From DAOTZS01 sp034434335 (lineage in GTDB: Bacteria > Chloroflexota > Anaerolineae > CG2-30-64-16), in assembly GCA_034434335.1 (NCBI GenBank), contig DAOTZS010000175.1, forward strand, positions 1 through 9,072: a stretch of DNA of 9,072 bases, read 5' to 3'. The translations under genes were made by a program, and so were the position numbers. The notes under the pieces are model-generated. The model had not been told where the DNA came from. It did no database searches and was given only the letters and a program-made list of their open reading frames with translations. This document shows positions 1-6,031 of the stretch, in pieces. Position 1 is the stretch's first letter. Every line of letters begins with the position of its first letter.

Positions 1-456
1 CAGATCACGCTGGAGATCGGCGGCAAGCTGGACGTGCGCCACGGCCGGCCGCTGCGCGTCACGGGCGTGGTGCGCTCGCTGTTCGACGGCGCGTGGTGGC
101 GCGGGGGATTGCGCCGGGCCATGGGCCGCACGCGGCCGGGCCCCATCGCCGTGCTCAACGTGGCCGGCGTGGACGTCGTCCTGACGGCCACGCGGCACAG
201 TTTCGAGGACCCGGTCCAGTTGCGCGTGCTGGGATTGGAGCCGCTCGACTATCGGATCGTCGTGCTCAAGCGCGGCTATCTGACCACCGAGTTCGCGCAG
301 ATCGCGCCGCGCGCGATCCTGGCTTTCACGCCCGGATGCACGAACTGTCGGGTCGAGCGGATGGAATTCCGCCGCGTGCGCCGGCCCATGTATCCGCTAG
401 ACCACGATGCCGTCTGGCAACCTGGAAGCGCAGGGCAGAACGTGCCTCAGAAGTAG
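1..456 (+). CDS. M81 family metallopeptidase (MlrC-like), C-terminal fragment
   Basis: This is the last 151 residues of a gene that begins before the window; the frame is open from base 1 and ends in TAG. The visible part matches the C-terminal domain of the M81/MlrC family, named after an enzyme that degrades linearised microcystin and now found in many bacteria with unknown peptide-like or amide substrates. Family features seen are GPIAVLNVAGVDVVLTATR (a beta-rich core), the later stretch IVVLKRGYLTTEFAQIAPRA where most members have 'VVKSxxHFRAxFxPIA', FTPGCTN, and the closing RRPMYPLD. The predicted metal-binding N-terminal domain lies outside the window, so activity cannot be judged. The last 10 bases overlap the end of the convergent dehydrogenase gene. 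In related genomes such genes often sit with peptide transporters or small oxidoreductases, which fits this neighbour but proves nothing. Confidence 0.8.
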   Translation, partial: QITLEIGGKLDVRHGRPLRVTGVVRSLFDGAWWRGGLRRAMGRTRPGPIAVLNVAGVDVVLTATRHSFEDPVQLRVLGLEPLDYRIVVLKRGYLTTEFAQIAPRAILAFTPGCTNCRVERMEFRRVRRPMYPLDHDAVWQPGSAGQNVPQK

Positions 457-1550
457 GCTTCGTAGCCGCGCAGGCCTAACTCATCGCGCATGACCTGGAA
501 CTCGCGGCGCAGGTTGGGGTTGGTGGGGATACCCTGCACGCGCACGCGCTGCTCGCTCTCGTACTCCTTCTCACCTGCCACATAGATGCGCTGCGCGCCG
601 GGGGCCTTTCGTGATGCCTGCAGTGCACGCATAATCTCGCCGGTGATGCGCCGCGATTGATCCAACGGGATGAAATGGGCAATATCAATCGCGGCAAAGA
701 AGTGCCCCAACATGAAGGGGCGGCGGGAGCCATCGGGCGCGCGGCCCAGCAGGTCCTTCATGAACATGCCACCACAGAGCGCGGCAGACAGGATTTCCAC
801 CATCGTAGCCAGGCCATAGCCCTTGTAGCCGGCAAACTCTTCCCCCGCTCCGCCGAGCGGCAACAGCGCCGCAGCGCCCCTGTCCAGGTCTACCAGGATG
901 CGATCTGGGTCGGTCAACGAGTTGCCCTGGCCGTCAATTACGAGCCCCTCGGGCAGCGGCTTTTCGGCGCGCGCGGCGACTTCGACCTTGCCGCGCTGGA
1001 TGATCGAGGTGGCCGCATCGAAGCAAAACGGGTATGGCCCGTCGGAGGGGGCGGCGAAGGCGATGGGGTTGGTGCCCAGCATCGGCTCGACGCCAAAGGT
1101 AGGAGCAATGGAAGGGCGGGCATTCGTCACCGTCAAGCCCATCATGCCCTCCTGGGCCGCCATCAGCGAGTAATATCCGGCGATGCCAAAGTGGGTCGAG
1201 TTGCGCACGGCAACCGCGCCCAGGCCATAGCGCCGCGCCTTGTCTATCGCCATCTGCATCGAGCGATAGGCGATGACATGGCCCATGCCGTGATGGCCGT
1301 CTATCAGCGCGGTGGTCTCGGTCTCTTTGAGAACTTCGATCTCAGTCTTGGTAGACTGGACACCGGCTTTGATACGGTCATAGTAATACTTGAGACGGCC
1401 CACCCCATGCGACTCGAAGCCGCGCAGGTCGGCAGCGATGAGCACATTGGTGCAGATGCGGGCATCGTCGGGAGGGACACCCAAGCCTACGAACACATCG
1501 TACATAAAGGCTTCGATGGTGGAAACGGGGATATAGACTATTTCTGTCAT
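447..1550 (-). CDS. Ldh2 family oxidoreductase (malate/L-lactate dehydrogenase-like)
   Basis: The 367-residue protein belongs to the Ldh2 family of NAD(P)-dependent 2-hydroxyacid dehydrogenases. Members include malate, L-lactate, sulfolactate (ComC) and ureidoglycolate (AllD) dehydrogenases. They are cytoplasmic and unrelated in fold to classical lactate dehydrogenase. Family marks are FESHGVGR at residues 45-52 (catalytic His48 region), DGHHGMGH at 84-91, RNSTHFGIAGYY at 116-127, and EPMLGTNPIAFAAP at 155-168, which is part of the nucleotide/substrate cleft. The Gly-rich GAGEEFAGYKGYGLA stretch follows. Length is close to the usual 340-370. The ATG at 1550 is chosen because AGGAGGT-like sequence (ACCTCC on the plus strand, 1557-1562) lies 6 bases upstream; a reading starting at 1577 would add nine unsupported residues. 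The substrate cannot be read from sequence. The tail-to-tail M81 gene suggests a catabolic locus, but this is inference. Confidence 0.88.
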   Translation of the reverse strand: MTEIVYIPVSTIEAFMYDVFVGLGVPPDDARICTNVLIAADLRGFESHGVGRLKYYYDRIKAGVQSTKTEIEVLKETETTALIDGHHGMGHVIAYRSMQMAIDKARRYGLGAVAVRNSTHFGIAGYYSLMAAQEGMMGLTVTNARPSIAPTFGVEPMLGTNPIAFAAPSDGPYPFCFDAATSIIQRGKVEVAARAEKPLPEGLVIDGQGNSLTDPDRILVDLDRGAAALLPLGGAGEEFAGYKGYGLATMVEILSAALCGGMFMKDLLGRAPDGSRRPFMLGHFFAAIDIAHFIPLDQSRRITGEIMRALQASRKAPGAQRIYVAGEKEYESEQRVRVQGIPTNPNLRREFQVMRDELGLRGYEAYF

Positions 1551-1637
1551 GGAATTACCTCCGAGTGTGAATAACATCGTTCCGGTTGTTCATGTGTGGC
1601 CTTGCGCGCCTGGCATGGCTGGCGCTCTCTTCAATGC

Positions 1638-1666
1638 AGTATATACCCGCCGACCTCTGATCTCAG
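1638..1666 (-). promoter_or_regulatory. candidate sigma-70 promoter for the Ldh2 gene
   Basis: Read on the minus strand, CTGAGA (1661-1666, 4 of 6 to the -35 consensus) is followed after 17 bases by TATACT (1638-1643, 5 of 6 to the -10 consensus). It lies in a short AT-richer patch (GTATATACT) of otherwise GC-rich DNA. Transcription would start near 1631, giving a leader of about 80 bases before the ATG at 1550. This is consensus matching only. Confidence 0.35.
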
Positions 1667-1682
1667 TAACGGGACTTACGCA

Positions 1683-1803
1683 GCTTGAGGGGTATCACCC
1701 CATCCCCACAAGGATATCGCCAGGAGGCCCGGGCGTCAACGTCCGGGCTGAAAGAGCGAAGCCCCGGGCTAAAAATCCAGCCCCGGAGGGCTTTGCCCTT
1801 TAG
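1683..1803. repeat. cluster of short hairpins (palindromic repeat cassette)
   Basis: Several inverted repeats lie back to back here. GGGG/CCCC flank a 5-base loop near 1689-1701. GCCCGGGCG (1727-1735) pairs with CGTCCGGGC (1740-1748) around TCAA, giving nine pairs with one G-T. CCGGGCT near 1764-1770 pairs, with one bulge, with AGCCCCGG near 1779-1786. AGGGC (1787-1791) pairs with GCCCT (1795-1799) around TTT. No frame here looks like a protein. The alternation of GC-rich stems and short linkers resembles dispersed palindromic repeats of environmental Chloroflexota genomes, an impression from memory rather than a search. It sits upstream of the Ldh2 gene and directly next to MITE-like copy A. 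A terminator role for the downstream end of the minus-strand GT39 gene is possible, but there is no T-run in the right place. Confidence 0.55.
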
Positions 1804-1820
1804 AACGTGCCTGAAAAACA

Positions 1821-1957
1821 CTCGTAGCAAGCCACGAAGCGGAGCGGAGTGGCGTCTGAATGGCCCAAAATGCCTCCTGGCAGCCCGCAAGTTAGTGTAA
1901 AGTGGCATCTAGACGGCACTCCGCTTCGCTCTGTGCCTGACTACGAACGAATTCTCA
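1821..1957 (+). repeat. MITE-like palindromic repeat, copy A
   Basis: A non-coding element of about 130 bp that reappears at the right end of the window in inverted orientation (8950-9072). From 1829 to 1957 the two copies differ by about four substitutions and one 6-base insertion in A (within 1890-1900). The element is an imperfect palindrome: AGCGGAGCGGAGTGGCGTCT (1838-1857) pairs with 1911-1930 at 18 of 20 positions, and CGTAG near 1823-1827 matches CTACG near 1941-1945 at the outer ends. The middle 50 bases are not palindromic, yet 35 of them (1856-1890) are identical in both copies. Homology stops sharply after ATTCTCA at 1957. No transposase is present, so if mobile it would have to move in trans. 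It lies in the gap between the ends of the Ldh2 promoter region and the GT39 stop. Confidence 0.8.
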
Positions 1958-2005
1958 GTCATACTCTAAAGGAACACCTCTTCGCCCCAGGCATGGGCTG
2001 CACCC

Positions 2006-3973
2006 TCAGCGGATCTCCACCTCCCCGCAACTCACCTGCCCCTCCGATCCTGGCACCTCAACGATGACGCGGTATTTGCCCGGGGGCGTGACAGGGTTCA
2101 GGTTGATGTCGTGGTCGCCGCGCACCACTTCGCCCGGCAACCAGCGCGAGACGGGCCAGAGGTGAAAGGTATCGCCGGCGCGCTCCAGGCTCTCCCCCCA
2201 GACCTGTCCCGCCGCATCCACGAGCCGCAGCCGCGGCCAGAGGGATTCCGGGGGCCTGGAATCGTGCACGGTCCAGTAGGTCACGGCGTGGATCCAGGCG
2301 CTGGGAGGATGAAAAAGGTCATCGCGCGGAGAAAGCTGGGTGGGTTGGTACTGGCAGGCCAACAGGCGCAATGCAGCGAACACCGCAGGAGCTTGCAATG
2401 GGGCCACGTTGCCAGGGAGCTCGGACAGGCGATAGCGCTGGGCAAAGCCGTGGATGGCGATCCCCGTCGGGTACACTTCGGTGACCAGAGGATAGCGCGC
2501 TGCAAACCAGCTCAACACCAGCTGATGTGGGTCCAGGTCCTCATGGTGAGCCTGCACCAACCACACGGTGTCAAAAGCGTGCAACCCTGCCAGGGGTGGC
2601 TCTACCATGGCTGGGTCGGCCAGGCGGTCAGTAAAGGGGAAGAAGATCGGCTGCCGGCCGGTGAAGTAGCGGCGGAAGGCGAGATGCAGATAGTCGGCCT
2701 GGATGACGATGGCATCGTTGGGGCCGGCATGGGCCTCAATGAACCCAGCCACCTCGCGCCAGGCCTCGCGGCGGTTCTCAGGGGCCCAGTTGGCGGGCAA
2801 GGCGGTCAGCGTCACCACCAGGACGAGAGCGACGAGAGCCAGGCCGATCGGCCGACATCGCGACCACAGCCACTGCAAAGCACGCGGCCACGCCAGGCAC
2901 AGGGCCGGCACCATCATGATGTGATAGCGGCTCTCTGCGAACACCTGGCTATCCCGCCTCAACAGAAGACCGCCCACCAGGAGGATCACCCCCAACCACG
3001 CCAACAGGAAGATCCCCATGTGTCGTCGGCCAGGCCGTGCCGACGGCACCAGACAGCCGGCCAGGGCCAGGAGCCCGAAGGCAACCGTGAACAGAGACGT
3101 CCAGGTAGCAGGCCAGCGCGGCCATCCCAGGGCATACGCCTTCAGCATTGAACGCAGGGCCGGTCCCATCCCTGCAAATGCCTTGCCGGGTACCGCTTCA
3201 GCGCCGCTCACCTGCCACGCCGACCACGCCAGGGGCAGGAACAGGAGCGCCACCGTGGCCAGCCCGCCAGCCCCCAGGGCCAGCCGCCGGCCAGCTTCCG
3301 GCTGACCCCGCTCCTGCCACCATTGGAGCGCCAGCCATATGGCTGCCACCGGCAAGAGAAAAGCGCTGTAGAGATAGGAGTAGAGGGCAGCCAGCAATCC
3401 TACGACCATGAGCAGCATCGCGAGCAGCTCTTGCCGTCCCACGCGCCAGGCGGCAGACGTTGCGTGGACCTCCCCCAGCCGCAGCACCCCATACAGGCCG
3501 AGCAAGGCAAAAGTGGCCGCAGGCATGAACATGCGCGCTTCCTGGCTGTACCACACCAGGAATGGGTTGAGCGCCAGCAGCAGGGCACTGCCCAACCCCA
3601 GCCAGCGGCCGCCCAGCCGACGACCGATGCCAAACACAGGCACCAGGGCAAATGTCCCCAAGAACACGCCCATGGCCCGGAGGGGGAAATCGCCACCCCC
3701 AACCAGGCCGGACCAGAAATGCAGGAGCAAATAGTAAAGGGGAGGGTGTTTATCGGCCCTGAGCGCCATGCCGACCTGCCAAATCTCGGCTGCCGGCCTG
3801 CCAGCCCACAGCGCGCTGACCGCCTCGTCGAACCAAAAGCTGTGATAGGTGAGATGGGTCAGCCGTACGGCCAACGCCAGCCACAGCACGCATATAAGCG
3901 GATGAGGGCGCACGATCCTCATCATGCGCGAGAGGTGTGCTCTCCAGGCGAGAAGTGAGATGGAGGGAGCCAC
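2006..3973 (-). CDS. glycosyltransferase family 39 membrane protein
   Basis: A 655-residue polytopic membrane protein of the GT39/PMT/ArnT-like superfamily. These enzymes transfer a sugar from a lipid-phosphate donor to protein or lipid on the outer face of the membrane. The first helix (about 25-42) is followed by FWFDEAV with the expected catalytic acid pair Asp49-Glu50 in the first outer loop. KHPPLYYLLLHFW (75-87) and NPFLVWYSQEARMF (136-149) are further family marks. Hydrophobic helices continue to about residue 390. The last 250 residues are soluble and end in a beta-rich stretch (PPGKYRVIVEVPG), probably an extracytoplasmic domain. The start taken is GTG at 3973, with AAGGTG 11 bases upstream overlapping the ychF stop. 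ATG at 3925 (M17) is an alternative with an equally weak ribosome site. The 15-base gap to ychF suggests one transcript. Donor and acceptor are unknown. Confidence 0.82.
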   Translation of the reverse strand: MAPSISLLAWRAHLSRMMRIVRPHPLICVLWLALAVRLTHLTYHSFWFDEAVSALWAGRPAAEIWQVGMALRADKHPPLYYLLLHFWSGLVGGGDFPLRAMGVFLGTFALVPVFGIGRRLGGRWLGLGSALLLALNPFLVWYSQEARMFMPAATFALLGLYGVLRLGEVHATSAAWRVGRQELLAMLLMVVGLLAALYSYLYSAFLLPVAAIWLALQWWQERGQPEAGRRLALGAGGLATVALLFLPLAWSAWQVSGAEAVPGKAFAGMGPALRSMLKAYALGWPRWPATWTSLFTVAFGLLALAGCLVPSARPGRRHMGIFLLAWLGVILLVGGLLLRRDSQVFAESRYHIMMVPALCLAWPRALQWLWSRCRPIGLALVALVLVVTLTALPANWAPENRREAWREVAGFIEAHAGPNDAIVIQADYLHLAFRRYFTGRQPIFFPFTDRLADPAMVEPPLAGLHAFDTVWLVQAHHEDLDPHQLVLSWFAARYPLVTEVYPTGIAIHGFAQRYRLSELPGNVAPLQAPAVFAALRLLACQYQPTQLSPRDDLFHPPSAWIHAVTYWTVHDSRPPESLWPRLRLVDAAGQVWGESLERAGDTFHLWPVSRWLPGEVVRGDHDINLNPVTPPGKYRVIVEVPGSEGQVSCGEVEIR

Positions 3974-3988
3974 TGCGGGGTGTTCACC

Positions 3989-5086
3989 TTACACGCTGAA
4001 GCGAAAGTGGATCACATCGCCATCTTGCACTACGTAGTCGCGGCCTTCCAGGCGCACCTGACCGGCGGCCCGGGCGGCGCTCAGGCCCCCCACAGCCACC
4101 AACGTGGCCTGAGGCACCACTTCGGCCCGGATAAACCCGCGCTGGATATCGGAGTGGATCAGCCCGGCCGCCTCGAAAGCCGTGGCGCCGGCCCGCAGGG
4201 TCCAGGCGCGGGTCTCTTTGCCGCCGGTAATGGTAAAGAATGTGATGAGGCCCAGCAGTCCATAGCATGCCCTGATTAACTGTACGAGGCCCGATTCTGT
4301 CAACCCCAGTTCGGCCCGATAAGCGGCTGCTTCGTCAGCCGGCCAGGTGGCCAGCTCCGCCTCACAGGCCGCGCACAGCACCAGACACGGCACCCCTTCG
4401 CGCGCCGCGCGAGCGCGCACTTCTGCCGCAAGCGGCCCACCGTCGGGCAACTTGTCCTCGGCCACATTCACCACATACAGCCGCGGCTTGGCCGTGAGCA
4501 GATTGAGGTCAGCGGCCCACTCTGGGCTATGGGGGGGCTCAGCAAAGCGAGAGGCCAGTTGGCCGCGGTCCAGGTGGTCGCGCAGGCGTTCCAGCCAGGC
4601 CAGTTGCTCGGCGAATTCGCGCGGCCTGGCCTTAGCCTGCCCGCGCACCTTCTCGATCCGACGCTCAAGGGTGGTGATATCGGCCAGCATGAGCTCGGTG
4701 TCCAGCACTTCAAGATCGTCTGCCGGGTTCACGGGATTGCCTGCCGTCGGGATATCCGGGTCCTCAAAGGCGCGCAACACCATGGCCATGGCGTCCACAT
4801 TGCGGATATGCCCCAGGAACTGATTGCCCAGCCCCGCACCCTTACTGGCGCCTCGCACCAGCCCGGCAATGTCCACGAACTCCACCGTGGCCGGCGTCAC
4901 CTTCTCGGGCCTGACCAGGGCTGCGAGCTGGTCCAGCCGCGGGTCGGGCACACCGGCGACACCGACATTCGGCTCGATGGTGGTGAAGGGATAAGGTGCG
5001 GTGGCAGCCCCGGCAAGGGTAAGTGCGTTAAAGAGGGTGGACTTGCCGGCATTGGGCAGGCCAACGATGCCAACTTGCAGGCTCAT
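3989..5086 (-). CDS. ychF: redox-regulated ATPase YchF (Obg-like)
   Basis: The 365-residue protein matches YchF/OLA1, a universally distributed Obg-family P-loop NTPase that binds ribosomes and prefers ATP to GTP. The usual length is about 363. Visible motifs are the P-loop GLPNAGKST (9-17), switch II DIAGLVRGASKGAGLGNQF (72-90), and NVAED at 207-211 in place of the GTPase NKxD, the change linked to ATP preference in this family. A coiled-coil segment spans about 120-190. The C-terminal TGS-like domain (about 278-363) contains FFTITGGKETRAWTLRAG, GFIRAEV and DYVVQDGDVIHFRF. The ATG at 5086 is certain: AGGAGG (5093-5098 on the other strand) stands 6 bases ahead. The frame stays open upstream to 5254, but that would run through the tRNA gene and its promoter. 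It is probably co-transcribed with the GT39 gene downstream. Expression is likely constitutive housekeeping. Confidence 0.97.
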   Translation of the reverse strand: MSLQVGIVGLPNAGKSTLFNALTLAGAATAPYPFTTIEPNVGVAGVPDPRLDQLAALVRPEKVTPATVEFVDIAGLVRGASKGAGLGNQFLGHIRNVDAMAMVLRAFEDPDIPTAGNPVNPADDLEVLDTELMLADITTLERRIEKVRGQAKARPREFAEQLAWLERLRDHLDRGQLASRFAEPPHSPEWAADLNLLTAKPRLYVVNVAEDKLPDGGPLAAEVRARAAREGVPCLVLCAACEAELATWPADEAAAYRAELGLTESGLVQLIRACYGLLGLITFFTITGGKETRAWTLRAGATAFEAAGLIHSDIQRGFIRAEVVPQATLVAVGGLSAARAAGQVRLEGRDYVVQDGDVIHFRFSV

Positions 5087-5122
5087 AGGGGCCCTCCTGA
5101 CCTTGAGTGGCAACGGTGGAAT

Positions 5123-5151
5123 TTGGCAAAAGCCACCTTTGCCGCTATAAT
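5123..5151 (+). promoter_or_regulatory. sigma-70 promoter of the tRNA-Pro gene
   Basis: TTGGCA (5123-5128) and a perfect TATAAT (5146-5151) are separated by 17 bases. Transcription would begin near 5158, about 8 bases before the mature tRNA. The spacer carries the inverted repeat GGCAAA (5125-5130) / TTTGCC (5138-5143), which overlaps the -35 box and could form a protein-binding site or be chance. The ychF ribosome site begins only about 25 bases to the left, so the ychF promoter must overlap this region; no convincing minus-strand match was found. Confidence 0.75.
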
Positions 5152-5165
5152 CGTCATTAGTTATT

Positions 5166-5242
<77 letters not shown>

Positions 5243-5249
5243 TGCTGAC

Positions 5250-5281
5250 CTCAAGGTTGCCGTACACCCCCAGACCTTGAG
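5250..5281 (+). terminator. inverted repeat just after the tRNA; possible terminator
   Basis: CTCAAGGT (5250-5257) pairs perfectly with ACCTTGAG (5274-5281) around a 16-base loop, starting 8 bases after the tRNA. Its position suits a transcript end or a processing signal. The large loop and the missing T-run make intrinsic termination doubtful. Confidence 0.3.
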
Positions 5282-5488
5282 AAGGGCGGTCCCTCATGCT
5301 ATCTTGCTCTACCCTACCGCGGCGATAAGGATCATCTTTCACTCCCAGGCGACCGGAGACAGCGCCAGGAAACCTCTCATCTTCTCCCGGCAGCTCATCC
5401 CATGCTCACCCCTATTCTACACCATGCGGACAAACCATGCACGTTTGCTGATTTGATTGGTGGTTGATTCGGTAGTATCATATATTCA
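5282..5488. other. gene-free stretch, no recognised feature
   Basis: No convincing coding frame, RNA family or repeat was recognised here on either strand. Short open frames lack a ribosome site and family resemblance. Base composition becomes markedly AT-richer from about 5430 to 5488, immediately before the hairpin array; a possible promoter in that patch is listed separately. Confidence 0.5.
5453..5481 (+). promoter_or_regulatory. possible promoter in AT-rich patch before hairpin array
   Basis: TTGATT (5453-5458, 4 of 6) and TATCAT (5476-5481, 5 of 6) lie 17 bases apart in the only clearly AT-rich patch of the region, reading toward the hairpin array and the glycosidase operon. A start near 5488 would coincide with the first base of the first repeat unit at 5489 and give a leader of about 540 bases before the first gene. 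Evidence is consensus matching and position only. Confidence 0.35.
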
Positions 5489-5640
5489 GGCCGATTGAAA
5501 TCGCCCCTCCTGGGCACTTCGTGCCGGGTGTCGGCCTCCGCCGACACCCCTCATGTGTACATCATGAGAAAGGTCGGCGCAGGCCGACCTCTTGGCCGCA
5601 GGCCCGAAAAGGGTGACTTCCAGTCACCGCCTGGTTATTG
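5489..5640. repeat. hairpin array unit 1 (152 bp)
   Basis: Longest unit. Stems are at 5492-5503, 5513-5525, 5526-5549, 5571-5590 and 5612-5628. It differs from unit 2 by ATGAGAA in place of GCGGGAG before the fourth stem, and by an extra GCAGGCC-like segment (about 5594-5608) between the fourth and fifth stems. Confidence 0.85.
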
Positions 5641-5783
5641 GGCCGATTGAAATCGCCCCTCCTGGGCACTTCGTGCCGGGTGTCGGCCTCCGCCGACACC
5701 CCTCATGTGTACATCGCGGGAGAGGTCGGCGCAGGCCGACCTCTGGCCCAAGAGAGTGACTTCCAGTCACCGCCTGGTTATTG
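5641..5783. repeat. hairpin array unit 2 (143 bp)
   Basis: Same order of stems as unit 1. The last stem has lost its outer pair: AGTGACT is opposite AGTCACC, so the helix is 6 pairs instead of 7 (5756-5761 with 5765-5770). The fourth stem is full length, GAGGTCGGC with GCCGACCTC. Confidence 0.85.
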
Positions 5784-5903
5784 GGCCGATTGAAATCGCC
5801 CCTCCTGGGCACTTCGTGCCGGGTGTCGGCCTCCGCCGACACCCCTCATGTATAGCGGGAGAGGTCGGCGCAGGCCCAAGAGGGTGACTTCCAGTCACCG
5901 CTG
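5784..5903. repeat. hairpin array unit 3 (about 120 bp, internally deleted)
   Basis: The first 66 bases match units 1 and 2. A short deletion shortens GTGTACATC to GTATA. A second one removes the 3' arm of the fourth stem, leaving GAGGTCGGCGCAGGCCC without its partner. The deletion endpoints are GGCC in both flanks, as expected from slippage. The fifth stem GGTGACT/AGTCACC (5883-5899) is intact, and the unit ends in GCTG rather than GCCTG. Confidence 0.82.
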
Positions 5904-5931
5904 AATAGTGACGTATCATTGTAAGTCAGCA

Positions 5932-5964
5932 GGGGCGGGGTGGGCAGAGCACTGCTCCGCCCCC
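5932..5964 (+). promoter_or_regulatory. GC-rich hairpin in the operon leader
   Basis: GGGGCGG (5932-5938) pairs with CCGCCCC (5957-5963), and inside it GCAG (5945-5948) can pair with CTGC (5952-5955). It lies about 70 bases before the first gene of the glycosidase operon. No T-run follows, so it is not a standard intrinsic terminator; a leader structure or operator is possible. Confidence 0.35.
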
Positions 5965-6031
5965 AGGCTGTCCCCAAGCCCTGTGACCCAAACAGTTACT
6001 GACGAAGCACTACTCAATCAGGAGAAAAACC

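Larger units (their letters stand above)
5489..5903. repeat. three-unit tandem array of multi-hairpin repeats
   Basis: Three head-to-tail units of 152, 143 and about 120 bp, with no spacer between them. The first 66 or so bases of all three units are identical. Each unit is a chain of separate perfect stems in fixed order: CGATT/AATCG, GGCAC/GTGCC (loop TTC), GGGTGTCGGC/GCCGACACCC (loop CTCC), AGGTCGGC/GCCGACCT (loop GCAG), and GGTGACT/AGTCACC (loop TCC). Units are joined by the linker GCCTGGTTATTG. No frame looks like a protein; open frames across it are repeat artefacts. It lies 128 bases upstream of the mutarotase-like/GH127 operon on the same side as its likely promoter. It could be structured leader RNA, a protein-binding array, or simply an amplified selfish palindromic repeat. 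Confidence 0.9.

Noticed and set aside
657..1574. 305-residue plus-strand frame opposite the Ldh2 gene
   Set aside because: It is a GC-driven shadow. The minus strand here has a complete, recognisable dehydrogenase with a strong ribosome site.
1663..1908. 81-residue minus-strand frame in the left repeat region
   Set aside because: It runs through the hairpin cassette and MITE-like copy A, with no start signal or protein-like features.
2111..3151. 346-residue plus-strand frame opposite the GT39 gene
   Set aside because: Its composition is Gln/Arg/His/Gly/Pro-rich antisense, with no family features. The GT39 motifs are on the other strand.
5282..5460. Small structured RNA on either strand after the tRNA
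   Set aside because: A weak GGCG/CGCC stem near 5351-5369 was seen, but nothing matches the signatures of SRP RNA, RNase P RNA, 6S RNA or common riboswitches that I could recognise.
5624..5842. 72-residue minus-strand reading frame in the hairpin array
   Set aside because: It is translated repeat sequence with duplicated peptide segments, no ribosome site and no family resemblance.
5489..5903. CRISPR array
   Set aside because: Units are 120-152 bp, contiguous and nearly identical throughout. There are no 20-40 bp repeats separated by unique spacers and no cas genes nearby.
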